A stretch of 64,000 bases of DNA, taken from Lachnospiraceae bacterium C1.1. GTDB taxonomy: Bacteria > Bacillota > Clostridia > Lachnospirales > Lachnospiraceae. The stretch spans positions 4,028,529-4,092,528 of the forward strand of contig JAUISW010000001.1 of NCBI GenBank assembly GCA_030434875.1. The letters are read 5' to 3'. The notes under the pieces were generated by a model that was given only the letters and a program-made list of their open reading frames with translations, was not told the origin of the DNA and made no database searches. A program made the position numbers and the translations under genes. Below are positions 26,397 through 34,554 of the stretch, piece after piece (the stretch's first letter is position 1; each line of letters begins with the position of its first letter).

Positions 26397-27308
26397 ATGA
26401 ATAATTTTGTTAAAGTGGAAGATAGTGCATACTCTAAGGGTATGAACAGAATAGTATCTGTTTTGTTTGTGCTTTTAGCAGTTGTGTTCTTTCTTCCTGT
26501 TTTTTTGGTCATAATAGTGTCAATATCTTCCAAAGACAGCGTGGATGCGGTAGGATACAGTTTCTTTCCGACAGGTTTTTCGTTTGAGGCATACCGTTAT
26601 CTTGCCGGTTCGGGCTTTTATATTGTCAAGTCTGTCCTGAACTCTTTTTTTATTACAGTTACAGGCACAGTTCTCGGGCTGGTCTTTATGTGTCCTTATG
26701 CCTATGTGCTTTCCAGAAAAGAATGTATATACAGGAAGGCTTTGTATGTGTTCATAATTATTCCCATGCTTTTTTCAGGAGGACTGGTATCGAGCTATAT
26801 GGTCAATACCCAGCTTCTTCATCTCAAAAATACATATCTTGCACTTATTCTGCCGGGACTTTGCTCTACCTGGTACATCATGATAATGAGAAACTATTTT
26901 ATTGATGCCATTCATGATTCTATGATCGAAGCGGCAAAGATTGATGGCTGCAGTCATATTCAAATTCTTCTGAAAGTAGTTCTGCCGCTGTCGAAACCTG
27001 TTATCATGACAGTTGCGGTATTTCAGGCTTTCTTTTATTGGAACAGCTGGTATCCTTCACTGCTTTATCTCGACAGCAATCACACGGAGCTTTATCCGCT
27101 CCAGTACGTTCTTGTGAACATGGAGAGAAGTATAGACATCATAACGAGAGATGCCCAGTACTTTTCGGGAATGACAAATGTTTCGCCTCCCTCAGTGACT
27201 ATTCGGATGGCACTGGTGGTCATAGTTATACTGCCCATTATGATACTTTTTCCGTTTTTTCAAAAATTCTTAAAAACAGGAATGACAGTTGGAGCAGTCA
27301 AGGGATAA
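26397..27308 (+). CDS. CUT1 sugar ABC transporter permease, LplC/YtcP type
   Basis: The 303-residue protein has six predicted membrane helices and the permease EAA loop (Glu-Ala-Ala-Lys-Ile-Asp-Gly-Cys) that docks the ATPase. Its plan and C-terminal Lys-Thr-Gly-Met-Thr-Val-Gly-Ala-Val-Lys-Gly match the LplC/YtcP branch of carbohydrate permeases. It pairs with the permease at 28775 and the binding protein between them. No ATPase gene is present; CUT1 systems in Firmicutes commonly share an MsmX-type ATPase encoded elsewhere. The start follows GAGGGGGAG. Confidence 0.93.
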   Translation: MNNFVKVEDSAYSKGMNRIVSVLFVLLAVVFFLPVFLVIIVSISSKDSVDAVGYSFFPTGFSFEAYRYLAGSGFYIVKSVLNSFFITVTGTVLGLVFMCPYAYVLSRKECIYRKALYVFIIIPMLFSGGLVSSYMVNTQLLHLKNTYLALILPGLCSTWYIMIMRNYFIDAIHDSMIEAAKIDGCSHIQILLKVVLPLSKPVIMTVAVFQAFFYWNSWYPSLLYLDSNHTELYPLQYVLVNMERSIDIITRDAQYFSGMTNVSPPSVTIRMALVVIVILPIMILFPFFQKFLKTGMTVGAVKG

Positions 27309-27312
27309 GGAT

Positions 27313-28785
27313 ATGAAGAATATTAAAATTTTGATGGTAATGCTTGTCATCAGCACTGTAATGATTCTGTCTTCCTGTGCTTATCGGTCAGGAGAACAGA
27401 AGGATAAGGCAATAAAACTGAGGATTGTTACCTGTGATGCGGGATTTATGCTTCTTGATGCAAAGGAAATTATAAAGGCGGCAAATGACTACTCTGAAAA
27501 GACCATTGGAGTAACCGTGGATCTGGAATTTCAACCCTCGGACAAGATTAACCTGATGATGGCTTCCGGCGAGTATTATGACATTGTTTTTACCAGTTCA
27601 TGGCTTAATAAATTTGACAATAATGCTTCTGCAGGAATGTTCTATGATATAAGCGATAAGGTCGCCAGTGTAACTCCGGCTCTCTACGAAAGTGTGGGTG
27701 AGTATTGGGATTCGGCAACTCTCAACGGAAGAATTTACGGGATGCCGATATTAAAGGATATGGGGACTGAAAATATGTTTCGACTTAATGCTGATTATTT
27801 CGAAGGAGAGAAGGGGATGACAATCCCGGAAAGTATGAAATTTTCAGATATAGAGCCTTATCTTGCAGCATACAAGGAAGATTATCCCGATAAATACCCC
27901 TTTGCCATGGACAAGGGCGGACTTACAGGTGTTTATAATTCAATTGAAAGAGTTGTATCTCCTATAATTGTGATTCCCTATGACCGGGAAGGCGAATTTC
28001 CGAGAGCCATTCCCCTTTGGGAAGACGAGGGAATAATCGAGCAATTCAGACTCCTTCATAAATGGTATAAAGCCGGATATATACATCCTGATGCAGCAAC
28101 CATTGATTCAACCTCTACGGATAAATCGATTCCCGTAAGGGTAGGAGTGGCCTGGAGGGGATATCAGGGATATTCCAATCCTGACGACTGGGGCTTTCAT
28201 GTTAAAACTTCGATATATCAGGGACCTTATATTTCGAGAACCAGTGAGCAGGGGGCGATGTTTGGAATTTGCGCGGCCTGTGATGAAGAGCATGTGGATG
28301 CAAGCCTTAGATATATCGAGCTTTTGTCTACTGACAGAAAGTTCAGGGATATACTTGCTTATGGTATAGAAGGAAAGCATTTTGAATATCTGCCGAATAA
28401 AACGGTCTTAAGGTTAAAGACAGGTCAGGACAGATATTATACACGGCTTTACCAGACAGGATCCGTGGTAAATGCATCAGTGGAGTCTGCGAGCAGGGAT
28501 TTCCTGGCTGATCCCGACCAATGGAAAAAGGTTTTTGAAGGATATAAGCTTTATGGGATCAGAAGCAGGACAAATGGCTTTGCTTATGACCAGTCGGATA
28601 AAGAAAACCTTATAAGTTCGCTGATCGCGATATATAAAGATTACGAAACAGAACTTAACACGGGAACAAGTGACCCCGATGAGATTATTCCTGTTCTTGA
28701 TGAAAGAATGAGAAGGGCAGGAATAGATGAACTGCTCGAAGATGTACAGACTAAACTAAATGATTGGGTAAAAAATGAAGAATAA
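27313..28785 (+). CDS. Extracellular solute-binding lipoprotein of the CUT1 transporter
   Basis: The ATG at 27313 follows AAGGAT and begins a lipoprotein signal (Met-Lys-Asn-Ile-Lys, hydrophobic core, Leu-Ser-Ser-Cys lipobox). The roughly 490-residue product has the size and layout of LplA-type family 1 solute-binding proteins: an early Ser-Trp-Leu-Asn segment in the sugar cleft, repeated Asp/Tyr-rich motifs, and a helical C-terminus. It should be anchored outside the membrane and deliver an oligosaccharide to the two permeases. The sugar cannot be read from sequence, and no glycoside hydrolase is adjacent. It overlaps the next gene by eleven bases. Confidence 0.92.
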   Translation: MKNIKILMVMLVISTVMILSSCAYRSGEQKDKAIKLRIVTCDAGFMLLDAKEIIKAANDYSEKTIGVTVDLEFQPSDKINLMMASGEYYDIVFTSSWLNKFDNNASAGMFYDISDKVASVTPALYESVGEYWDSATLNGRIYGMPILKDMGTENMFRLNADYFEGEKGMTIPESMKFSDIEPYLAAYKEDYPDKYPFAMDKGGLTGVYNSIERVVSPIIVIPYDREGEFPRAIPLWEDEGIIEQFRLLHKWYKAGYIHPDAATIDSTSTDKSIPVRVGVAWRGYQGYSNPDDWGFHVKTSIYQGPYISRTSEQGAMFGICAACDEEHVDASLRYIELLSTDRKFRDILAYGIEGKHFEYLPNKTVLRLKTGQDRYYTRLYQTGSVVNASVESASRDFLADPDQWKKVFEGYKLYGIRSRTNGFAYDQSDKENLISSLIAIYKDYETELNTGTSDPDEIIPVLDERMRRAGIDELLEDVQTKLNDWVKNEE

Positions 28786-29713
28786 ATACAGCTTAAAAAA
28801 AAGAAAATTTAAGGAAAACATTGACCTGTTGCTTCTTGCTGCACCGGCAGTTCTCTGGTTTCTGATATTCTCCTATCTGCCGATGTTCGGAATCGCATTC
28901 GCGTTTAAGAAATTTACGCCGGTACCGGGAGATAATCTCTTTAGGAATCTTTTCCTTAACAGTAAATGGGTAGGTCTTGATAATTTTACATTTCTGATAC
29001 GTTCATCGGAGATGTCAAAAATCATTTTAAATACCCTGCTTTATAACATGATATTCCTGATTGCGGGAATTGTCATACCGGTTATTCTGGCAATTTTTCT
29101 GACGGAAATTCATAATAAGAATCTGTCCGGTTTAATACAGATGCTGATGCTGCTTCCTTATTTTCTGTCATGGGTAATTGTAGGATATTGTGCGTATGGT
29201 TTTCTTGCAACCAACGAAGGTATGCTCAATCACTTCCTTACAATTATCGGCAGGGATACGGTTCAGTGGTATCAGTCTCCACAGTACTGGAGGACGATCC
29301 TTATATTTACAGGGATATGGAAATCAACAGGCTATGCCATGATAATTTATCTATCGGCAATTACAGGAATAGACAGAAGCCTTTACGAAAGCGCAACTAT
29401 GGATGGTGCAGGCCTTATGGACAAAGTCAGGTTTATTACCATCCCGCAGCTGATACCGACAATTACCACTATATTTATTTTGCAGATAGGAAGTATACTG
29501 ACTTCGGATTTCGGACTTTTCTATCAGGTACCGCTTGATTCAAATTCGCTGCTTGAAGTTACGGAGACTCTGGATGTATATGTTTACAAGGCTTTGATGC
29601 AGCAGGCTAATTTCAGCTTTTCAGCTGCTTCATCATTTTTGCAGAGTGTTGTAGGCTGTGTGCTGCTGATGCTTACGGTTTTAATTCTGAAAAAGGTTCG
29701 TCCGGAAGAATAG
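28775..29713 (+). CDS. CUT1 sugar ABC transporter permease, LplB type
   Basis: The 312-residue membrane protein has about six helices and the Glu-Ser-Ala-Thr-Met-Asp-Gly-Ala-Gly EAA-type loop. Its N-terminal Leu-Leu-Leu-Ala-Ala-Pro-Ala segment and Tyr-Leu-Pro-Met-Phe-Gly-Ile motif are characteristic of LplB-like permeases. Its start overlaps the end of the binding-protein gene, so production is coupled. It forms the heteromeric channel with the 26397 product. The gene order permease-binding protein-permease is slightly unusual; the binding protein more often comes first or last. Confidence 0.93.
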   Translation: MKNKYSLKKRKFKENIDLLLLAAPAVLWFLIFSYLPMFGIAFAFKKFTPVPGDNLFRNLFLNSKWVGLDNFTFLIRSSEMSKIILNTLLYNMIFLIAGIVIPVILAIFLTEIHNKNLSGLIQMLMLLPYFLSWVIVGYCAYGFLATNEGMLNHFLTIIGRDTVQWYQSPQYWRTILIFTGIWKSTGYAMIIYLSAITGIDRSLYESATMDGAGLMDKVRFITIPQLIPTITTIFILQIGSILTSDFGLFYQVPLDSNSLLEVTETLDVYVYKALMQQANFSFSAASSFLQSVVGCVLLMLTVLILKKVRPEE

Positions 29714-29754
29714 CTTATCTATATTTCTTTATATTTGTTTATATCAGGAGGGGA

Positions 29755-29784
29755 AATGAAGAATATCAGAATAATCACTGGGTA
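29755..29784 (+). pseudogene. Nine-codon stub of a truncated gene
   Basis: A strong AGGAGGGG site precedes an ATG at 29755, which opens Met-Lys-Asn-Ile-Arg-Ile-Ile-Thr-Gly and then stops. The good ribosome site in operon position suggests the start of a fourth transporter-operon gene removed by deletion. It opens like the upstream lipoprotein (Met-Lys-Asn-Ile). Confidence 0.4.
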
Positions 29785-29841
29785 AAGGCAGCGGATATCG
29801 CAATCTGCAATAATAAACCTAAGATGCCGCCAAAAGTGACA

Positions 29842-30318
29842 CTATACAACAAAATATAGTAGTTCAGAAGTGATGGCAGCCATAATACTAAGCTCCCTTG
29901 TCATGGCACTGCGGTTGATTGCAAGATAATCAGCTAACTGCGTGCGTGACAGGGGAACTTTTATATATTTGCTGTTTTGCAGCTGTGCCAGAAACGAAAT
30001 ATACGCGAGCAGCTTTTCACGTATAGAATTCTTGGACATTATTTCAAGCTTGTTCATAAATGAAATATTTTTCTGACCAAGCAGATGAAACATATTTTCC
30101 GCAATACGCGCATGAAAGCTGCAGGCATTTTGGCAGGTATGAATGATATTTGATGCAGCAAGAAACAGTACTCTGGTTTTTCTGCGGCAAAAAACGAAAC
30201 AGATGATTCCTGTACTTTGCTCACGGCGAAGTTCTCGCCGAAAAGCCCGCCGGAATTTACATAGGCGATAAGTGAGAAGTTGCTCCACACATCTTCCTTT
30301 AGTATATGCACACTTCCT
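29842..30318 (-). pseudogene. C-terminal part of a broken Crp/Fnr-family regulator
   Basis: One minus-strand frame reads through a Ser-Ile-Arg-Glu-Lys-Leu-Leu-Ala-Tyr-Ile helix and a Crp-type winged HTH (Leu-Ser-Arg-Thr-Gln-Leu-Ala-Asp-Tyr-Leu, then Asn-Arg-Ser-Ala-Met-Thr-Arg-Glu-Leu). A second frame, further upstream, gives the cyclic-nucleotide-type barrel (Gly-Ser-Val-His-Ile-Leu-Lys-Glu-Asp, Gly-Gly-Leu-Phe-Gly-Glu-Asn-Phe-Ala). A frameshift therefore lies between them near 30150. The gene ends abruptly at the right end of the IS200/IS605 element; its N-terminal part is on the far side, near 34325-34420. Confidence 0.8.
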
Positions 30319-30459
30319 TGACACTCCCACAAGCTAAAGCTTGATGGGATTCTTGCTTCAACCACCACGGTTATTGTCACACTCTCCGTAGAGAGTAGTT
30401 TTCCCAACGATGTCCACAAGCGTTTGGTTCGGCATAGCCCATGCCTACCTTGCTATTCG
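30319..30459 (-). ncRNA. Probable omega-RNA region of the second IS element
   Basis: The 3' flank of tnpB holds several hairpins, including ACTCTCTAC/GTAGAGAGT-like pairing and the right-end hairpin, ending in GTGTCAA. In IS605 elements this is the scaffold of the TnpB guide RNA, whose guide would be the flanking crp sequence. Assignment is by position and structure only. Confidence 0.45.
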
Positions 30460-31563
30460 TTAAGCTGTCATGCGAAGTGACAGACCCATTTTAAGTATGT
30501 TTTTTGCAGCGTTAGCATCTCTATCGTGATATGTGCCGCAAACAGGGCATATCCATTCCCTAATACTAAGTTTTTTGATGTTTGGATTCTTATATCCACA
30601 GCAGTTACAAGTCTGACTGCTTGGGTAGAACCTTGGAACTCTGATTATCTCAGCACCATAGAAAATCGCTTTATATTCAAGCATATCAAAGAACTTAGAC
30701 CATGAAACGTCGCTTATTGACTTGGCGAGTTTATGATTGCGTATCATGCCTTTTACATTCAGATCTTCAATACAGATGATTTGGTTTTCTTTCACCAGCT
30801 TTGTAGATTCCTTATGTAAAAAGTCATTACGTTGGTTTGTGATTTTTTCATGCACTCTTGCTACTTTAATACGCTGTATATTCCAATTGGATGAACCTTT
30901 GACCATTCTTGAAAGTTTGCGCTGTTCCTTGACAAGTTTCTTTTCAGATTTAGTAAGGTTTTTCGGATTGGGAAGGGAATTATCATTACTGTCCGTATAG
31001 AAAGTTTTGATACCAACATCCAGCCCTACCATACATCCTTCATTGGAATAGAACACATCTGGCACTTCTACATTAAGAACACAGAAATACTTTCCGCTTG
31101 GAGTCTGCTTAATGGTAGCATTGTTTATCTTTCCATTAACAGACATTGAAATCCTGGCTTTAACATATCCAAGTTTCGGAAGTTTGATATACTTTCCCGC
31201 AACTGAAATATTACCGCCAACATTCTGAGTACGATAGCTCTTGTTATGATTGTGTTTTGATTTGAATTTAGGAAACGATGCTCTTTTTGCAAAGAAGTTT
31301 TTATAAGCCTTATCCAAATCTCTAAGAGATTGTTGTAAAGCAATAGAGTCAACTTCTCTAAGCCATGAATACTCTTCTGTTTTCTTCATGGTGGTGAGCA
31401 TGGAATTAGTTTCTTTGTATCCAACAGATTTACCATTCTTGTATTCTTCTATCCGAAGTGCAAGACCTGAGTTATATACAACTCTTGAACATCCAAAAGT
31501 TTTTTTGATTGTTGTTTCCTGTATTCTGTTGGGATATATTCTAAATTCCATTCCTTTGAGCAT
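30460..31563 (-). CDS. tnpB: TnpB RNA-guided nuclease (standard zinc-ribbon type)
   Basis: The 367-residue protein is a typical TnpB: an N-terminal Glu-Phe-Arg-Ile-Tyr-Pro-Asn start, RuvC motif I in Val-Gly-Leu-Asp-Val-Gly, and Ile-Glu-Asp-Leu-Asn-Val with the catalytic Glu. Two CxxC pairs (Cys-Asn-Cys-Cys-Gly and Cys-Pro-Val-Cys-Gly) precede the final Asp-Arg-Asp-Ala-Asn-Ala-Ala. It would cut DNA at the target and adjacent motif chosen by its omega-RNA. It overlaps the XRE gene upstream. The frame is intact although tnpA is broken, so the nuclease could persist without transposition. Confidence 0.93.
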   Translation of the reverse strand: MLKGMEFRIYPNRIQETTIKKTFGCSRVVYNSGLALRIEEYKNGKSVGYKETNSMLTTMKKTEEYSWLREVDSIALQQSLRDLDKAYKNFFAKRASFPKFKSKHNHNKSYRTQNVGGNISVAGKYIKLPKLGYVKARISMSVNGKINNATIKQTPSGKYFCVLNVEVPDVFYSNEGCMVGLDVGIKTFYTDSNDNSLPNPKNLTKSEKKLVKEQRKLSRMVKGSSNWNIQRIKVARVHEKITNQRNDFLHKESTKLVKENQIICIEDLNVKGMIRNHKLAKSISDVSWSKFFDMLEYKAIFYGAEIIRVPRFYPSSQTCNCCGYKNPNIKKLSIREWICPVCGTYHDRDANAAKNILKMGLSLRMTA

Positions 31564-31732
31564 TTAACATTTCCTCTAATTCCATGACTCTTTCAATGAG
31601 CCATATTACATATTCAGGAGTTTTACGAACACCCTGTTCCCAAGTTTGTACCGTTCGCACATTTAGGTGAAACTTTTTTGCAAATTGACTTTGGGAAAGC
31701 CCTGTTTTTTGACGTAGCTCTAAAATTGTCAT
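31541..31732 (-). CDS. Small XRE-type helix-turn-helix protein between tnpA and tnpB
   Basis: The ATG at 31732 (minus strand) has an AGAGGTGG site. The 63-residue product has a clear HTH: Leu-Ser-Gln-Ser-Gln-Phe-Ala-Lys-Lys-Phe followed by Val-Arg-Thr-Val-Gln-Thr-Trp-Glu-Gln-Gly, then a helical tail. It overlaps tnpB by 23 bases, so it belongs to the element. A regulator of element expression is the likely role. The first element carries a ribbon-helix-helix protein in a similar position before tnpA, so both elements have their own small DNA-binding protein. Confidence 0.8.
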   Translation of the reverse strand: MTILELRQKTGLSQSQFAKKFHLNVRTVQTWEQGVRKTPEYVIWLIERVMELEEMLNAQRNGI

Positions 31733-31776
31733 AATCACCACCTCTGAACACTATTATACTACAATGTTGTATATTG

Positions 31777-32100
31777 TCAAGTATTTTTACCTTGATTTTC
31801 AATGTAATGCTTCAGGGTATCACTACTTACTTCACCTATGCTGCTTATGAAGTAACCGTCCGACCAAAATGTTCTTTCTTTCCAAAAAAACTTACTAAGG
31901 TAGGTCGGGTACTTCTCCCAAATATGGAAGGTAGTGTACGATTTTAGAGTTCTTACATAGTCTGACAAATTGATATTGGGAGTTGTTTCTATCATCATAT
32001 GCAGGTGGTCTTTGTCAGCTTCAATGTAATGTATTTGAACATTATGCTTGTCAGATATAGTTTTTGCAAGAGCCTTCATATCTGAGGAGATATTATTAGC
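31777..32100 (-). pseudogene. tnpA: C-terminal part of tnpA split by the IS1634-type insertion
   Basis: This part encodes the HUH region (Asp-Lys-Asp-His-Leu-His-Met-Met) and the Tyr segment (Gly-Tyr-Phe-Ile-Ser-Ser-Ile-Gly, then His-Tyr-Ile-Glu-Asn-Gln). The N-terminal part (Met-Asn-Lys-Asp-Tyr-Lys-His) is at 34063-34215. Removing the insertion and one 60-base duplicate restores an intact TnpA of ordinary length, so the break is recent. Confidence 0.88.
32041..32100. repeat. 60-bp target-site duplication, left copy
   Basis: These 60 bases are repeated without mismatch at 34063-34122, directly flanking the IS1634-type element. They encode part of tnpA (Met-Lys-Ala-Leu-Ala-Lys-Thr region). 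The flanking bases differ on both sides, so the duplication is exactly 60 bp. Confidence 0.95.
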
Positions 32101-32136
32101 TCGGAAGTTTAACAGTTGAATAACAAAAAAGTACCT

Positions 32137-32165
32137 TGCAGGCCGCTGGTGGCCTGCATTTTTAT
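32137..32165 (+). terminator. Hairpin-terminator inside the left end of the IS1634-type element
   Basis: TGCAGGCC and GGCCTGCA form a perfect stem followed by five T residues, upstream of the transposase gene. It would block read-through transcription from outside into the element. Confidence 0.75.
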
Positions 32166-32240
32166 TGTCAAATTTTGTGTGTTTTTATATAGTATTATCT
32201 GGTATTATATGATATAATCAGATATAGGGAGGGTTATATC

Positions 32241-33977
32241 ATGAAGGTTACTACATCAAAATCAAAAAACTCTGAATCATTTTACATAGCAAAGAGCTAT
32301 ATTAATGACAAAGGCGTTAGTACTTCTGTAAATATCAGAAAACTAGGTACCTTGAATGAACTCATAAAAGAACATGGTCCAACAAGAGATGATGTTATGG
32401 CATGGGCAAAAGAAGAAGCTAAGATAGAAACGAAAAAATATAAAGAAGATAACCAGATGAAATCCGTTCAGATTACTTTCCACGCCGACAGGCAAATTGA
32501 TTATGATCAGCAGGTATTTTATCGGGGAGGCTATCTTTTTCTTCAGCATATCTACTATTCCCTCTGCCTGGATAAAACATGTAGAAAACTCAGGGATAAA
32601 TATAAATTCCAATACGATATAAACTCTATTCTCTCCGATATTATTTTTGCCAGAGTACTTGAACCATGCAGTAAAAAATCATCGTATAAGGTGGCATCTG
32701 AATTTCTTGAAAAGCCATCTTATAAACTTCATGATATTTATCGTTCACTGGATGTTCTCGGAAACGAATGCGATTTTATACAGTCTGAAGTCTATAAGAA
32801 CAGCCATCTGATTGGAAAGAGAAACGATAAGATTCTTTTCTACGACTGCACTAATTACTACTTTGAAATTGAAGAGGAAAACGGAGATAAAAAATACGGC
32901 AAAAGCAAAGAACACCGTCCAAATCCAATCATTCAAATGGGCATGTTTATGGATGGCGACGGCATTCCGCTAGCTTTTTCACTTTTTCCGGGCAATGCTA
33001 ATGAGCAGACTTCACTAAAGCCACTCGAAGAAAAAGTACTTTCAGAGTTCGGATGCCAGAAATTTATATATTGTAGTGATGCCGGTCTTGGTTCTGAAAA
33101 AATCAGAAACTATAATCATATGGGCGAAAGAGCATTTATCGTTACCCAGTCAATAAAAAAGCTGAAGAACGAGGACAAAGAATGGGCACTCGATAAAAAT
33201 GGTTTCAAAAGAGTATCCGATGATAAGCCGGTAGATATAACAAAGCTGTCTGATGATGACTCCGGTCTGTATTATAAAGAAGAGCCCTACACTCCTAAGC
33301 AAATACACCAGAGACTGATCATTACATACTCTCCTAAATTTGCCAGATATCAGAAAGCTATCCGTGATGCCCAGGTAGAACGTGCTCAGAAACTTATTGA
33401 TTCAGGAGCCGCAAAAAGAGGAAGAAGAAACCCTAATGATCCAAGACGTTTCATTGGAAAAATAGCTGTTACAGAAGATGGTGAAAAAGCTACAGTAAAG
33501 AATTATTTAGATACGGATAAGATTGAGCAGGAAGCACTTTATGATGGATTATATGCAGTATCCACAGATTTATTGGATGATCCTGTTGAGGATATCTTAA
33601 AGGTCAGTGAAGGGCGCTGGGAAATCGAAGAATGCTTCAGGATAATGAAAACAGATTTTGAAGCCAGACCTGTATATCTGAAATTGGAAACAAGAATAAA
33701 AGCACATTTTCTATCCTGCTTTTTATCCCTGATAGTTTATAGATATTTAGAAAAAGCCGTAGGTTCCGATTATACATGTGACGAAATACTAACTACACTA
33801 AGAAAAATGAATTTTGTAAATCTTAAAGAGCAGGGATTCATTCCAACTTATAAAAGAACCAAGTTAACAGATGATCTTCACGATGCATGTGGTTTCAGAA
33901 CTGACTATGAATTCATCACCAAAAGCCAAATGAAAACTATTCAAAAAGAAAGTAAGAACAGGGAAAAAATACCATAA
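32241..33977 (+). CDS. IS1634-family DDE transposase
   Basis: The 578-residue protein has the DDE plan of IS1634: first Asp in Phe-Tyr-Asp-Cys-Thr-Asn-Tyr, second Asp in Cys-Ser-Asp-Ala-Gly-Leu-Gly, and the Glu in Gly-Arg-Trp-Glu-Ile-Glu-Glu-Cys-Phe-Arg. The N-terminal strand Phe-Tyr-Ile-Ala-Lys-Ser-Tyr is typical of the family. No frameshift is present and length is normal, so it is probably active, consistent with an identical 60-base duplication and a second near-identical copy in the window. The start follows GGGAGGG. Confidence 0.93.
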   Translation: MKVTTSKSKNSESFYIAKSYINDKGVSTSVNIRKLGTLNELIKEHGPTRDDVMAWAKEEAKIETKKYKEDNQMKSVQITFHADRQIDYDQQVFYRGGYLFLQHIYYSLCLDKTCRKLRDKYKFQYDINSILSDIIFARVLEPCSKKSSYKVASEFLEKPSYKLHDIYRSLDVLGNECDFIQSEVYKNSHLIGKRNDKILFYDCTNYYFEIEEENGDKKYGKSKEHRPNPIIQMGMFMDGDGIPLAFSLFPGNANEQTSLKPLEEKVLSEFGCQKFIYCSDAGLGSEKIRNYNHMGERAFIVTQSIKKLKNEDKEWALDKNGFKRVSDDKPVDITKLSDDDSGLYYKEEPYTPKQIHQRLIITYSPKFARYQKAIRDAQVERAQKLIDSGAAKRGRRNPNDPRRFIGKIAVTEDGEKATVKNYLDTDKIEQEALYDGLYAVSTDLLDDPVEDILKVSEGRWEIEECFRIMKTDFEARPVYLKLETRIKAHFLSCFLSLIVYRYLEKAVGSDYTCDEILTTLRKMNFVNLKEQGFIPTYKRTKLTDDLHDACGFRTDYEFITKSQMKTIQKESKNREKIP

Positions 33978-33984
33978 TTCAAAA

Positions 33985-34040
33985 CGAAGATAAAAGTCTC
34001 GAAACCCCTTGTAAAATATGGGATTCCGAGACTTTCTTTG
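33985..34040. terminator. Hairpin after the IS1634-type transposase gene
   Basis: AAAGTCTCG and CGAGACTTT arms enclose an AT-rich loop with further pairing. The same structure occurs in the second copy near 63800-63852. It can terminate from either strand. Confidence 0.65.
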
Positions 34041-34062
34041 CTCTTGAACTGTCAAACTCAGG

Positions 34063-34215
34063 ATTATGCTTGTCAGATATAGTTTTTGCAAGAGCCTTCA
34101 TATCTGAGGAGATATTATTAGCACTTAACAAATGCCTACGATATTTGCATACTAAAATTAGGTGGTAACGAAGCAGATATTTATTTCGATTTCCATGTTT
34201 ATAATCTTTATTCAT
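34063..34215 (-). pseudogene. tnpA: N-terminal part of the split tnpA, including the right copy of the 60-bp duplication
   Basis: This minus-strand stretch begins Met-Asn-Lys-Asp-Tyr-Lys-His-Gly and includes the first beta-strand (Tyr-His-Leu-Ile-Leu-Val-Cys-Lys-Tyr-Arg-Arg) of an IS200 transposase. The frame runs through the 60-bp repeat (34063-34122) and then into the IS1634-type element, where it is nonsense. Confidence 0.88.
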
Positions 34216-34326
34216 GGAACTATATTATACGCTACCGAACTCGCTTAGGCGAGAAATATGTTAGGGCAGAGCGGCTTTCATCCTCGGAGCTAAAACTCCA
34301 AGGTTTTCAGCCGTAAGCATTATATA

Positions 34327-34470
34327 AAGAACGATGCCGACATAAGGTACTGTCTCCTTCTCCATGATCAGGGGTTCTCCCTTTTCAAATTCCCTCTTTT
34401 TGACATACTGTAGGCAAAAGCTAAAACTTTTGATACTTTTTGCCGATAAATAAAATGAAAACCATCGCAT
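34327..34470 (-). pseudogene. N-terminal part of the broken Crp/Fnr-family regulator
   Basis: A minus-strand frame reads Cys-Leu-Gln-Tyr-Val-Lys-Lys-Arg-Glu-Phe-Glu-Lys-Gly-Glu-Pro-Leu, then Pro-Tyr-Val-Gly-Ile-Val-Leu, the start of a cNMP-binding barrel. It is cut by the left end of the IS200/IS605 element near 34326 and resumes at 30318. The region upstream appears frameshifted, and the flagellin promoter overlaps it on the other strand. Confidence 0.65.
34422..34449 (+). promoter_or_regulatory. Sigma-D (sigma-28) flagellar promoter
   Basis: TAAA at 34422-34425 and GCCGATAA at 34442-34449, spaced by 16 bases, match the flagellar sigma consensus (TAAA, about 15 bases, GCCGATAT). It lies 105 bases before the first flagellin and should drive the flagellin, flagellinolysin and FliK-like genes. 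Confidence 0.85.
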
Positions 34471-34554
34471 GGGATTATTATGCCGGTTTCAAAAGGAAAA
34501 AACTGCTGCAGGTCAGTATGCGGACTGACTGTAAAAATAACATGAGGAAAGAAA

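Larger units (their letters stand above)
32101..34062 (+). mobile_element. IS1634-type insertion sequence, 1962 bp
   Basis: The left end (AGTTTAACAGTTGAA region) and right end (AGTTTGACAGTTCAA on the other strand) are imperfect inverted repeats of about 25-30 bases. One transposase gene fills the element. The 60-bp flanking duplication agrees with the long, variable target duplications known for the IS1634 family. A second copy, in the other orientation, begins at 63774. Confidence 0.92.
30319..34326 (-). mobile_element. Second IS200/IS605 element, carrying an IS1634-type insertion
   Basis: On the minus strand the element reads left-end hairpin (near 34282-34302), tnpA (split), a small XRE gene, tnpB and a right-end hairpin. 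The right end (30319-30353) has GAATCCCATCAAGC and GCTTGTGGGAGTGTCAA. It splits a crp-family gene: the sequence joins a Tyr-Val-Gly-Ile-Val-Leu strand on one side to Gly-Ser-Val-His-Ile-Leu on the other. Borders are accurate to a few bases only, because these elements create no target duplication. Confidence 0.8.
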
